Part shown: positions 7,714-18,767 of the stretch, piece by piece | Numbering within the stretch: position 1 is the first letter of the stretch | Layout: each line of letters opens with the position of its first letter | Source of the DNA: Chara braunii | Lineage: Eukaryota > Streptophyta > Charophyceae > Charales > Characeae | DNA: 33,485 bases | NCBI GenBank assembly: GCA_003427395.1 | Contig: BFEA01000746.1 | Location: 378,691 to 412,175, forward strand | Reading direction: 5' to 3' | Notes under the pieces: generated by a model | The model's input: the letters and a program-made list of their open reading frames with translations, nothing else | What the model was told of the DNA's origin: nothing | Database searches by the model: none | Position numbers and translations under genes: made by a program

Positions 7714-9129
7714 GTGGCGAGAGTCAGGGAAGCACATTCTTCATCCTCTAATCCAGATGGAGCGAACGAGGAAAACGTTAGAGTAAGGGAGATGATTCGG
7801 CTCTGTTATGAAGAGGGAATCATCCCATCAAACATCGATTCAGGAAAAATGTCGATGGATGGGAAAAAAAATTGTTTCAAGCGGAACTCGAACATAGATC
7901 AAGCCAATGTCACATGGTTGAAGCATCACATTGTCACGTCCATCTTCAAAGAAGGTACAAGATTCTTATCATGCAAGATCAAAGACGATATTGTTCGAGC
8001 TTATGAAGATTGGAAGACAAATAACGAAACGTTTGATCCAACTGTTTTTTGGAGAGGAAGGGTGAAAACAGAAAGTCTGAATGTGTTTTTTTACGTAGCC
8101 AAGAGTATTGAGGTGGTAGAGTGGTTGATCAGCAAAGGGAGTGAGAATGTTACTCTGGTCAGCATGCCTTACGCTCTAGAGTTCAAACCGTGGCTTAGAA
8201 AGACTCAGTTGAGATCCCAACGTAGGGAGGAAGACGAGGCTACCTTTTTGGTGATTGTTGTTTAGGTTCCTTTTGACGCCATGATCTACATGGAAAGTCA
8301 TGTGAGAAGAGCGATCAACCAAGATTTGCTTACTCATCCGGTTGAACCAGATCAGATGAAGCCTTCACTAATAAACATAAAGTTTGGTCTGAATCCGACA
8401 TGCACACCGAATATGAAGCATAAGATATGGATTGATACCTTCGCAGGGGATTCTTTGGAAGTGACGCTAACCTCAGTTGACACGCCTAGATTTCGTCACT
8501 GGAGAGTGTTTTTCCACCTAGAGAATGAATGCAGAAGAGGCAATCAACGGACGCAGGATGTCACGGTAGGTGGTAATGCTCATGGGTGAGGAATGAACGC
8601 TCGAGAGCAAGTTCTGTCATTTGTTCCTTGCTACCAAGGTCCACTTGGCCCACCTCCTCAATCACTAGCATCGAATGTGCAGGGTAGTACTTCGCAAGTG
8701 CAACAAGGAGGTATTCAATCATACGGTAATATCTATTTCAATCCGCTTGTATCCCCAAGGATCGGTCCTGGTCAGGGTAACTTTTTTCCACTTATGTTCG
8801 ATCCTAATGGTGCTAATTGAAATCATGTTCATCAATATTTATGGAATGGTCACTCCGCCTACTTGCATCATTTGTCGCCATCCAACTCAGCATTTCATCA
8901 TTTTCGCTTCCCCCCTCTTCATCAAGATCCTTCAACGGTTTTCTTCCTGATCACAGAAGTTGGAGAGGTCTTGCTTCGATACCGCTCCACCACCAGGGAA
9001 GACCGTCAGTCGACCGATGACCAATAATCATCCAACTGCTCAAGTACGTCCAGCCAATGTCCATGCATCACCTTTGTCTCAGCGACCAGCCTCAACCAAC
9101 CCCTCTCCATCCGGGGATCAATTGAATTG
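7714..9129 (+). pseudogene. Broken retroelement-type ORF, DUF4283-like with degraded CCHC knuckle
   Basis: One frame runs from 7714 to about 8940, interrupted only by TAG at 8263, TGA at 8587 and TGA at 8818. At about 8940 the frame shifts twice, ending at a TGA at 9127-9129 after a Pro/Ser/Thr/Asn-rich tail. The first third is a charged domain (VTWLKHHIVTSIFKEG..). Next comes a segment like the DUF4283 domain of plant LINE/gag proteins (FFYVAKSIEVVEWLISKG..EFKPW). The stretch after the TAG (VPFDAMIYMESHVRRAI) continues without a gap, so TAG probably replaced a Gln codon. A CX2CX4HX4C zinc knuckle is laid out at 8491-8532, but both leading Cys are lost (TTT Phe, TGG Trp); His and the last Cys remain. 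The 7714 start codon is GTG and the true N-terminus is uncertain. I associate this family with liverwort genomes, from memory only. Confidence 0.7.
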
Positions 9130-9552
9130 AGTCAGAAGCACATGACATGGTAAGCATATACGTCTGAGTTTTGATGAAGGTAATAAAGGTGAGTCCTCTC
9201 AAATTCAAGGTGAGCACTCTCAGTCCTCAAGCGATTTAAAATTATTGTTGCACTTGAAAAAGGCAAGTCAAGCGATTTAGAGATTTATCCCCTCCCCCTG
9301 TTTCTCACGCTAACTCAAGATGTTGTTTGGTTTATTGCGTTTTCAAACTCGGATGGGTAATTGCCCCGATTAAAGTTCCCGGTCAGGGGAAACCTCGAGT
9401 GCATAAGCCCCTTAGGTTCACTTTACGTTGATAGTCTCAGCATAAGGGTGCGCACTTTCTTCTGTAACTCTTGTAAATGAATATTGATAATATATACGCA
9501 ATATTATATTTTTGCTCAACCCATTATCATTGTCGAGGTCACGAAAATCATG

Positions 9553-10077
9553 TTAGAAATCCGTTACATTCTCTCCTTGAAACATAAAAGCCCCAATCTT
9601 GGCATCCTCGGCCTCATCCATTAGATAAGTAGTCAGTCCCCAAACAAACAGTGATACCTTTTGATATATGATCTCACCAACTTTATCCTTTTCAACCTTA
9701 GGTCTATCACTAATCCTTGAGGTTGTTCCTTGATCTTGTGCTATGTGGAGATCGTCTCCAGGCTTGTATCTCCTTCACATCTCTTTCTTAAATTATTCCC
9801 AATTTCTCTTGGCTCCATCTACTATCCTCACCACTTCAAGTTTGGTATCCCACGACACCCATCTCTTCATCCGATCAAACCTTTCAGCGGTTGGTGATCC
9901 GGTAGTGAATTGCTCAATCAACACAAGCTATTAACAAACCATTTTTTTATCAAAGTAAAAAATCTCGAGTCCGAGAGCGCTAGACGGATCCATAATCTGC
10001 CCACTCAGGGTCTCAATGAGCTCTTCCGTTGTAACTAAGGGACACGTTGGTAGGATTTTCTCATCCTTATCTGCCAT
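9553..10077 (-). pseudogene. Broken gag-like ORF on the minus strand
   Basis: From ATG at 10077 a single minus frame of 175 codons runs to TAA at 9555-9553. It begins MADKDEKILPTCPLVTTEEL. It holds two adjacent stops (at 9933-9928), then a stop after RNWE and another after FKKEM. The preserved text is protein-like: DRMKRWVSWDTKLEVVRIV, GAKRNWE, FKKEM, RRYKPGDDLH. A tryptophan followed by FKKEM..RRYKPGD recalls the W..F...F..RY.P block of retrotransposon gag proteins. The same frame continues sensibly past the last stop (HDFRDLDNDNG). No protease or reverse transcriptase domain was found beside it. The gag-like assignment is moderate; a broken coding sequence is well supported. Confidence 0.55.
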
Positions 10078-10842
10078 TTTGTTGACTAACAAAATCCCTT
10101 GTCATCACAAATTTAGTCGTAGTCAATCCAATTATCTTGGCACCCAACCCATGTAGCTTCCTTAACTCCTACCTTAACCTTGAAGTAAAAGAGACCTTTA
10201 TTGTAGAGGTGGACTCAAACACAACCAAGCAGGTAGTCGGGTTATCCATTTTGTTCTGCATCATCCCGTATATCAGAATGTTGACAACCACACTCATTTA
10301 TTTGGACTAAATAATGATTTTATTCTTTACCCCAATAACTAATTACCGTTTCTCACTCTCATGATAGTAACCTTTTGCTACCCGGGATTCCCAATAATTC
10401 ATCCTTACTTACCAAGTACCTTCGGGCACGAATAGGGTCCATGCGTCGTACAAAGGTCACCATTAATTATCTCTTAAGTGAATAGCCTCATAAGCAAACC
10501 TCTCATGCAAACATAAATAGATTCAAACCAACATGAGCCTTAACTCGTCAACTCTCACACATAGATCATATATATAACCTATGCCCCTGCCAATAACTAT
10601 CCTCAGTAACAAAAATAATTGTTCATTGATAGCCCTAGAGTCATTAGAGCTTCACCCCGTTTGCTAGGTGTTTATGTCGATACCAAAACCTATAATATTA
10701 TGACTTAGTAAATTACCACCCCTAATCGCAAGGGTTCAAATTTAAAACTAAGGTCCCTTCTAAATAGGCATCCTACCCCATTATGAAGACGATACCTTTA
10801 ACACACCCCAACGACAACTGTGGTATCGCCTTACTAACCACA

Positions 10843-11000
10843 TCACTCTGATAAAAAATTGTTGTTTTGCAATGACTTCCACTTACGAAACCCGAATCCG
10901 TTCTCTGAGGACCTCAACAGGCAGTTGAAGTTCCCAGCAATGACGCCGCCTGTCGAGCGCACCATTCTCGCACAGGAACCCTCTCAACCGCATCCTCCTC
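10843..11000 (-). pseudogene. Remnant of a LINE apurinic endonuclease domain
   Basis: The minus frame 10965-10843 reads MVRSTGGVIAGNFNCLL.. and ends at TGA after KWKSLQNNNFLSE. LINE endonucleases carry GDFN with a catalytic Asp in this position; here it is GNFN (AAC for a GAC-type codon). Upstream in another frame ERVPVREWCAR is visible, matching the ER..W.WC. spacing before the GDFN strand, so there is a frameshift near 10965. Only about 50 residues survive. The domain call rests on the motif and its spacing. Confidence 0.5.
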
Positions 11001-11069
11001 ATTCGGACTCGTACCCTTCCCAAATAGATCTTAAATTCCTTCAACAGACATTTTCCTTAACCGCATAAA

Positions 11070-13250
11070 AGTTCAATCAATTTTTTCTCTTTAGCACCAT
11101 GTTGATAATACGCAACCAATTAATTACTTTCATCAGACTCGTAGTATCCTAAAAAAATAGGAGGGTTTGGCACATAGCCATAAGTCACAGACATCAATCC
11201 CCACTCCACTTCCTTTTTCTGTTTTTTTTTTCTCATCATATATCATTTGAATGACTAGTTCCCATAACTAATTAAAGTCTCACCCTCGTTGCAAGTCTCT
11301 TCCTTAACATACGAGCATATATCATAAATGTCACCCTCCAACAAGTGAACCACCACTATGTCAATTGTTATACCACCAGAGTGGTAAGTCCAACAATCCT
11401 CGTACTGACAACGAAATATCGATTTGGTGAAAAAACTTGGAGAGTTTATTCAAGATACCCGTTACTAACATTATGAACAAAGTGACTCATGTACTTCGTC
11501 ATATATTTCTCTCTTCCATTCCTCAAACAACTCAAAGTCTAAAATGACGTACCTTTAGATGAGATCGATCATTGTCAACTGATAGTGTCAATTTCCTCTC
11601 CCAATCCAGTATGGTACTGACATGTAACGAGATTAAGCACTATACGAACTGCTTGAAAGAATAAAAACTCAGTGAAAAAAAAAAAAAAAATTAAGAAAAA
11701 AGAAATAATCAATAACTTTTTGGTCTTAACCAAAGATCAAAGATTAGTACCGACCCAAACTCGTTCCAAACCCGAAAAATTTTCATATCTTCAGCAATGG
11801 CTTTTGACAACTTTCGAAGACCGAAAACCAACAGGCTGTAACGTACGATTTTTTATTTTTATTTTTTGCAGAAACAGATAATTCATAGAAAATTCATCCC
11901 TAACTGCTGAGTGCGTCCGACTTAGAGTGAGACCCTTCAATTACGATCTACGTTTGGCCTTGGTTCTAAAAACTTTCAATCGATTGGTTTATAACAATAA
12001 TAAATCATGCAAGTAATACATAAAAAACTAATTACAATAAATGCACATAATAATTTTATTTTAAAGGTTTGAGAGTTGTATCAAAATCTTCAAAGATCAG
12101 ACAGTGAATTACTGCAAGACAAAACTGAATAAATTGAAAAACTCGGCGTAAAACAAGATACGGTGAGAGCTCATACTATTTTACGAGTACATTAGTAAAG
12201 ACAAAATCAGTGCTCAATGTGTATGCTCTCACTCTCCCTTTTCACTCTCGACCTCAATCTCAGTCTCTTAGAGCATCTGATACCACCTTTAAGTACACCT
12301 TGCGAAGATTTGGAAAACCTAAGAATAAACTTTAATTTGAAATAACAAAGCTATGAAAACTTTCAGTCATCAGTAAGGAACTTGGTGTCAATCCATTTGC
12401 ATAAATTCTTTGAAAGCTGACGGAATGTATGGTTGAGAAAAAAATATTATTCTCAATCTTTAAGATTTCAAGTGCTCTTTGTTTCATCAGTGTTTTGTGC
12501 ACTCCAATGTCACTAATGGTCTCATTTTTTATCCATCTGCCTTATTTTTGTATAAAGTATAAGTTATTCATAGAATATCTTAATCCACAATTTTTTGTTA
12601 ACAGAGGTTCCGAGTCCAATTTATGTACTTCATGATTTTAGATAAAAAAACCTATACGACCTGACTTCTCCCTAACCCAATGATTTAAAAAATTTAACTT
12701 CACAGTACCTAATTTGATCCGAGAAAACCATGTCATTTACTACTATTGAGGAAACTAATTATCAATTCGTCACTTTCAATTATAAAATATGAATTATACC
12801 ACTCTTCTTCTCAAATTTTCCTAAAGTGCAACCTTATTGTCTGGTCAGTTCCTTGTATATGGGATAAATATTTTTGCAGTTTGTTTGGATAAATTCAGTT
12901 GTGTCTTGCATTCGCCCTAAGTCCGAGTCTTTGCATGAGTGTCATTTATATTCTTATCCCTGTCTAGGTGAGGTTCAGTTCTCAAGTATGTTACAAAATG
13001 GAGTTTTATTTCCCTATATGGTGTCTTAATTTCATTTGTCATAATGCTTTAGTGTCGATAAAGAAGAAAAACTAGTATTCTTCCCGTTGAAATTTTATGT
13101 TAAGCTAGCAAAATTTAAGTTGTTTCATGAATAGTAATGAGATACTCTTGATCATGCCCCTATTTCCTTGTTGTCAGATAATAGATTTCATCCATTTGTA
13201 GCACAGAATATCACAAAGAACAAATTTTGTTCACTTATTGCACAAGATAT
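11070..13250. other. AT-rich intergenic stretch, no gene seen
   Basis: No protein-like frame, hairpin array or clear repeat was recognised. A possible primer-binding-site remnant lies at 12273-12285, and short A runs at 11674-11690. It is probably decayed transposon sequence. Confidence 0.4.
12273..12285 (-). other. Possible tRNA-Met primer-binding-site remnant
   Basis: The minus strand reads TGGTATCAGATGC, close to the TGGTATCAGAGC that follows the 5' LTR in many plant LTR retrotransposons. The gag-like remnant at 10077-9553 has the same orientation, about 2.2 kb downstream. No LTR ends were identified, so this could be chance. Confidence 0.25.
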
Positions 13251-13479
13251 TATTCATACCGGCTCACTACCCAAAAATGAAATAAATGAGGAAAAATAAA
13301 TAAATTAAGATGCAATTTGAATACCTTATATGATGTATTAGAAACCGATCTCGGACATAATACTTTCACACGCTTCACGAAAGAGCAATTAGCACATTGT
13401 ATACCCATATATAGCGAATAAACTTTAATATCATAAGTATGTAACAAAAAACATACCCCTTTCGCATATTGCACAACAT

Positions 13480-13745
13480 GCGGGTAAACTTCGTTCTCGT
13501 TTGTATACATTATAAAGTTGTGTTGTACTTCGTTCCTGTTTGTATATACAAAGGTGTAGCAGGGGGAGTTCCTTGTCTATGTCATGCCTTGGATGAAACA
13601 AATAACAATTCTAGTCCGTATATAACACATGAGAGATAATTCATATTTGTGTACAACATAAAATGTTACTTTATGCTCCCAATGTTTGTATACAGCACAT
13701 GGTGCCGCAAGAAAACAGTCTTTGTTTGTATGTTGCTCAGGGTAA
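13480..13745. repeat. Degenerate short repeats around TTTGTATAC
   Basis: ACTTCGTTCTCGTTTGTATAC (about 13487) recurs as ACTTCGTTCCTGTTTGTATA about 42 bp later. TTTGTGTACAACAT, TTTGTATACAGCAC and TTTGTATGTTGCT follow at about 13648, 13686 and 13727. This is a decayed tandem array with units of about 40-50 bp. Confidence 0.5.
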
Positions 13746-14044
13746 ATTATGAGCACCATAAACTCAATTATTGCAATGCTAAATGACACTCGATAGACAA
13801 TTTGCTCTTATAGAGAGATAATTGACAAAATTAAACCTAACCGATAATGAATGAAACCAAACAATATTAATACAAATATTTAAATAATTCCTTCGGTCTA
13901 TCGTTTGATATTAATCTTAAATAGAACCCCGCTCCTGATGCGAAATAGTCATGCAAAATTTGATTATAGCCTGACCGAAAACACACACGAGAGTCGCTAG
14001 CTTTAAGAGTCTGTTAACAAGTGAGATCAAATGTATCATTTCTT

Positions 14045-14375
14045 AAACTTTAAGGGTGGTTATAAAAATTGACTCAGAGGAAGTGAGACACACTAACAAT
14101 ATCATAGACTTTGAAGGATAAAAATAAAATTTGTCATAATTGATGGGACAACTTTGCCATATAACAAAATTCTAGGGGTGTTTGTGAAACTTCGTCCTTT
14201 GACGAGGGACATGTTGATAACATCTTCAACTTTAAAGGATAATTGTGAAATTTGTACCAATATTTAGAACCAGCGTGCAAAATCCTAAACTTCGGAGGTA
14301 TTTTGAAAATTTGCACATAAAGTAGGACTCGCTTGCTGTATTTTTTGCTTTCAGGGGTACGTGTCCAATCTACCA
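14045..14375 (+). repeat. Degenerate tandem array, six units of about 60 bp
   Basis: Related motifs of the form AACTTTAAGGGTGTTTGTGA followed by AATTTGTC start at about 14045, 14107, 14167, 14228, 14288 and 14347, that is every 59-62 bp. The core AACTTT-AGGGGT..GAAATTTG is recognisable in all six, though they are strongly diverged. The period is much more constant than the sequence. Confidence 0.65.
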
Positions 14376-15139
14376 CAAAGCATAATTAATACAAAACTAA
14401 CTGAACTAACTCAAGAGGTAGCGCAATGGAAAAAAAAAAAACCGACCTGGTTGAACATGAGTGTAACTCGTTGTGTACGGCTCTATTGAGGCATAAGGCG
14501 CATTTATAGCAGTCAAAGAACCACACTGAGTTACGACTTCATACACCAAATTAAGAGACACAATTAATCCAATCCAGAATCTCTATCTTTTTTTATCTTT
14601 TTAAAACCGGAGATAACTTTCTTAATAAAATTCAACAGAGGTGATTATAATTAGAAATAACAACTTTAAAATATAACTAAAATTTATGATAGTAAGTCTC
14701 CATCAAACAACAATTTTGCAAATAGGTAGACGACCTTAAGTTTTTTATAATAATACCTCTCTTTCCCATCAAATGGACGACATAGTTGAAAGAGCAAAAA
14801 CATTTTAACTTTTCTCTTTTTCCATTTTTTCTAAATATTAAGTTAATGTCTTTATCTTATTATAAAGCGATATAATACGTTTGTTTGAAAACCAACTTGC
14901 TGGAGCTCAATTGACATATCCCATCAAAATCGGATACGTTGTCAAACCTAATTAAAAAAACTGCACTATCTTTTTTCCTTGGACAAGAAAAAACACAAGA
15001 TTGAATGCGAGTATATAAAAACCAAGTTAAAATGATTATACAAAAACGAGGAGAGAAATCGATGACCCCAAGGAGGTAATCGAAGAGAGAGAAAAAAAAT
15101 AACTTGAAGAAACGAATCTTCAGATAAAATATTTGACTC

Positions 15140-15816
15140 TTATCTATTAGTCAGGTTGTATTTCGTATAAGATAAGAGTCACGCCTTAATTAACTAGTTA
15201 GTTCCACTAAACCTCCAACGTCGTCCCTTCTCACTGTCAACCACAAAGTCTACTCATTCAACTTGTGACACATAGTAACATATCAATCAGAGCAGCTGAG
15301 TCTAAATATGCTTCATATAATTGGTGGAAAAGACAAAAATTCAATATGAGCTTCCATAGAAGTGTCTCCCTTCGTTTGTAGTATGAGCCAACCAATGGAG
15401 ACCATATAAGCTAATTGGGAGTAACCCTGGGACGCCGGAAGAACTATGAGGTCATTGTATAGTGGAGTTGAAATCCTGCGAGGAAAGGTTGAGGTCCTAT
15501 TTGATAGCATGATTGTATTTCGCATAAAATAAGAGTCACACCCTAATTCGCCAGTCAATTTCATTGAGCCTCTATATACATCGTTCCTTCTCATAATAAA
15601 CCATGAAGTCTACTCATAAAACTTGTGACCCGTACTACTTCCGGTAGTAACTTGTTAATCAAAGTAGCTCAGTATAAATATAGTTCATATAATCGATGGA
15701 TAATAAAATATTACAGTATTGAGCTTCCTTATAAGCGTTCCCATTAAAGTTTGTATGTAGTCTGAACCAACCAATTGAGAAACCATATAAGTCAATTAGG
15801 AGTAACCGTGGGACAA
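15140..15816 (+). repeat. Tandem direct duplication, unit about 357-381 bp
   Basis: TTGTATTTCGTATAAGATAA (15156) recurs as TTGTATTTCGCATAAAATAA (15513), both followed by GAGTCAC. The copies stay alignable through GTCTACTCAT, CTTGTGAC, ATAATTGATGGA-type and CATATAAG.. to GTAACCSTGGGAC (15421 and 15802). Identity looks like about 75-80%. It could be an old satellite pair or an LTR-like duplication. The 61-93 residue frames here are chance. Confidence 0.8.
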
Positions 15817-16452
15817 TGAAATAAAAAAAAACAAGAGCGCAATCATGTTTTCAGATTGGAAATGCGCTTTAGTTACGATTTTACGATTATTGTGCCAAAG
15901 CAAGGAAATCGTGAATGAATCCAACCTAACTTTAAGGTCAAGTGGGGATGTGTTATATTGAGGGATGTCCGAAGTGAATTTTAAATTGAAATTGTGACTG
16001 CACCCTAGTTACTATGTCAAAATGAAGTTCAAATCCTGCAAACTTTTGCCTACTCCTTTCTAACAACCTCTTGTATTATCTCGCTCGATACAGACCTAAG
16101 TCGCTAGTACCCAACAGATTGGGCTTCAAATACTAACCAGCGATGACATAAGCCCACATTAACTTCATGCAATACAACCAATGAAACATAAAATTTTTTC
16201 CCCTCGAGTGCTGACTCAAGAGTGACCTCTGAAAATCGTGGGGTTGACTCCAAGTAATAACTGTAATCAATGTTGACGACATTAACAGTGATACAATTTA
16301 CTCACTTTCTCCCCACCTTGCTCGTTGGTTAATGAATACTCCTCCATACTAAGGCTTCGTTTTATTCTCGTTCACTACAACATGCACATGAAGAGATAAC
16401 GGTAGGACAACGAACCTACCACCGGAGGAAGCGAGTAGGCGTCGGTCTTCTA

Positions 16453-16758
16453 ATGATGGAGAGCAAAAAACTATATGCACGAGGCACCCGAATTGATAGA
16501 AGGGGAACCTTTGATCTTGTTCACCCCTCTCACTTTCATGGGTTGCTGGCGAAGGAAGTTTACGACAATAAGGAAGGTGAATGCTTACTAGCGGGTATGG
16601 ATCATGGGATTCAAAATACTTGGAAGATTACTAGACTTGCAATGTGTGAAGATATCGTAAAATTATTTCTCGAGTGGAAACCCTGGTTGTTGGTCGCTCG
16701 TACTTACTTGCCAGCGTCACTCATTAGCAAGCCCACTACTCTAGCGAGCCCATTATAG
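16453..16758 (+). CDS. Hypothetical ORF, 101 aa, doubtful
   Basis: An ATG-to-stop frame with fairly balanced composition. The segment AGMDHGIQNTWKITRLAM followed by CEDIVKLFLEWKPW looks more protein-like than its neighbours. I recognise no family. There is no upstream promoter evidence and no intron signal. It may be a retroelement fragment, or chance in an 8 kb gene desert. Confidence 0.2.
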   Translation: MMESKKLYARGTRIDRRGTFDLVHPSHFHGLLAKEVYDNKEGECLLAGMDHGIQNTWKITRLAMCEDIVKLFLEWKPWLLVARTYLPASLISKPTTLASPL

Positions 16759-16759
16759 A

Positions 16760-18050
16760 GAGAACAACTTTTAAACGATGACGTCAAATCACCCTTACGA
16801 TGTTTTCAAAAAACATGACACGCTGGCATTGAATATTAATGACATGAGCTCTATTGAGCAAACTACCTATGAACTCTTGATCACTTTGCAGGCGTGATCG
16901 ATCTCGATTTCTCCGTCCTCTGTTGTTCATCACCCTTTCTCGCATTTCACCCGCTTGCTATTGAAGATGGCGAACGATAACCAAATGACAACAAGAAAAT
17001 GTGAACAATGGTGAAAACACATTGTTAGCATAATGTCTGATGACGTCAATTGCTTGATGTCGTCGTCGTTTGAGTCTCTCTCTAGAAAGACACCATGGTC
17101 CTCGTATCCTAAACGAAAGCATTTAATTAGAACAATTATAATAATAACAACTATAGAAATAACAACAATAATGATAATAAAATAATAACTATAAAAAAAA
17201 CCACCCGCACTAAATAGGTCACTAAACAGATGCGCTTCTATCATGATGGACCAACGCCCACAATCTTCTCAACTTAGTCTGAAAAGACCAGGAGCTCGCT
17301 GCATATTGAAAAAACGTGAGGCAATTCAATCTTATCGACTTTCCATATCATTGGTGGAAGGAGGGTATCCGCTATCAGCACAGGGTCTAATCGAAGGGTT
17401 AAGGGGACACAGATTGAATCATCTTTTCGCTGGGTTATCCCGCTCCGAAGGGGTAAAAACTAGATTCTAGTAGTAATTCAAACTTGACCAGCCACAATTT
17501 GAAATTCAAAAAGGAAGCTGGATCTTTCATACCCTGGTGAAATTCAAAAGGGGTATTAAGGAAAAAAAACGGAAATAGAAAGGAAAAAAAAGAAACAAAG
17601 TTTAGAATGTCGAATTATTTCTCAGTCTTTTGTTTAGGCCTGTGCTAAAGTTGCGGCCAACATCATCACCCGCCGATGTCTTTTTTTTTTTTTTTTTTCC
17701 TGCTCTCGTCTTTCTTCTCAAATTTTCTTTCCTCTTCCTTTTAGCATTGACAATGACCATGAGTATGCGTCTTTTCCCATAACCCAAAATCTCAGCCCTT
17801 GGCACGCCTTACGAAGAGTTGAGAGTGACTCTCACTGTTGCATCCCTGGGCCAAGCCCTGCGGCTACCACGAGCATGGGTCAGTTTGGGGCTCTATTGTA
17901 CAACAAACTGCTAGACCCACGTGGACCATTGAAGTCCTTGTGGCGCGCGTACTACCCCTTTTTACAGCGGAGGATGCCAGTAGAGACCGGTGCAAGGATT
18001 CAGATTATGAACAACTGAGTCCCATTGTGAACAGCATGAGACGACACCAA
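16760..18050. other. Intergenic stretch, no gene seen
   Basis: AT-rich at first (AATAATAA-type sequence at 17140-17200), with a T run at 17680-17698, then becoming GC-richer from about 17840. Short frames here show no recognisable domain. Confidence 0.4.
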
Positions 18051-18300
18051 CTAGGCTTTGCCTGACACGCTGTGGAGGGTCGGTGTGGAGCGCATCAGTC
18101 CCTCAAAGGGGACCCTCTCGGCCACATCACACAGGATTTTGTAGGACTTCGTTGTAGTAGAGTGTTGCCGCTCCTGCCGAGTGCGCCAGCCATACCTCTC
18201 GCGAACCCCTATGACAGGATAGGGCCACGCGAGATACAACTTACCTCCACCCGCAGGAGCTGTCACTATCCCTTAGGTGGGTGTATCTCGACCGGACCAC
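18050..18300 (-). repeat. Terminal module of the large inverted repeat, copy 3
   Basis: Its reverse complement aligns at about 85% with 24434-24690. Shared landmarks in order are CCCACCTAAGGGAT, GGTGGAGGTAAGTTGTA, CTGTCATAGGGGTTCGCGAG, AGGTATGGCTGGCGCACTCG, AAGTCCTACAAAATCCTG and ACCCTCC. It is the best-preserved pair of the family. It starts abruptly at about 18296, against copy 4. Confidence 0.85.
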
Positions 18301-18304
18301 CGTG

Positions 18305-18470
18305 ACCTCTGCGATGGAATACGAAAAGCCTTTGCATGTGGTTCGGTAGCTCAGTGGAGTTAAGTTATACCTCGCTCGTAGGGTTTTACGAGAGGCATGG
18401 CTGGCGCACTCGGCCGGAGCAGTGGTGGAGCGGAACCACGGCAAGGTGTCGTCTGCAGGCAATCATGTTG
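18305..18470 (+). repeat. Terminal module, copy 4, internally deleted
   Basis: Aligns with 24405-24570: CTCTGCGAT..ATACGAAAAGCC, GCATGTGGTTCGGTAGCTC, then TACCTCGC..TACGAGAGGCATGG and CTGGCGCACTCGGCCGGAGC. About 45 bp between GTAGCTCAGTGGAG and TTAAGTT are missing relative to the other copies, and the central hairpin is eroded. It lies back to back with copy 3. Confidence 0.8.
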
Positions 18471-18767
18471 CGCATCTTCATGTTTACCAACGAAGCTGAG
18501 GCTGCGCTCCTTTTGTTCGTCGTCACGATTTTGTCCTCACTCAGCCACGACTCGTCGTCAAGATCGCTGGGTTTTTGTCCCCAACGTTGTGGTCTCCGTC
18601 CTAATCATTACGAACGTTTCCTCCCTCGCCGTGGTGGTCTTGTTATCACAACGGTTGTCTCCCTCATGACTATGGCCATCTCCTTCGCGCCACAGTCGAC
18701 AAAGTTGCAAGGATTTGGCCGAGGACTTCAGTCGGATACATCTGGAGGCGCGGGGCGTTTGAAATAG
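18471..18767 (+). other. Hydrophobic-frame region, doubtful coding
   Basis: Two overlapping plus frames contain membrane-like stretches (AALLLFVVTILSSL in one, VVVSVLIITNVSSLAVVVLL in another). Neither frame is long, and no family is recognised. Possibly a decayed membrane-protein exon with a frameshift, possibly chance in GTC/GTG-rich DNA. Confidence 0.2.

Noticed and set aside
18336-18767. 143 aa ORF as a real membrane protein gene
   Set aside because: It starts inside a repeat module, hydrophobic stretches switch frame, and no homologue is recognised. Kept only as a doubtful feature.
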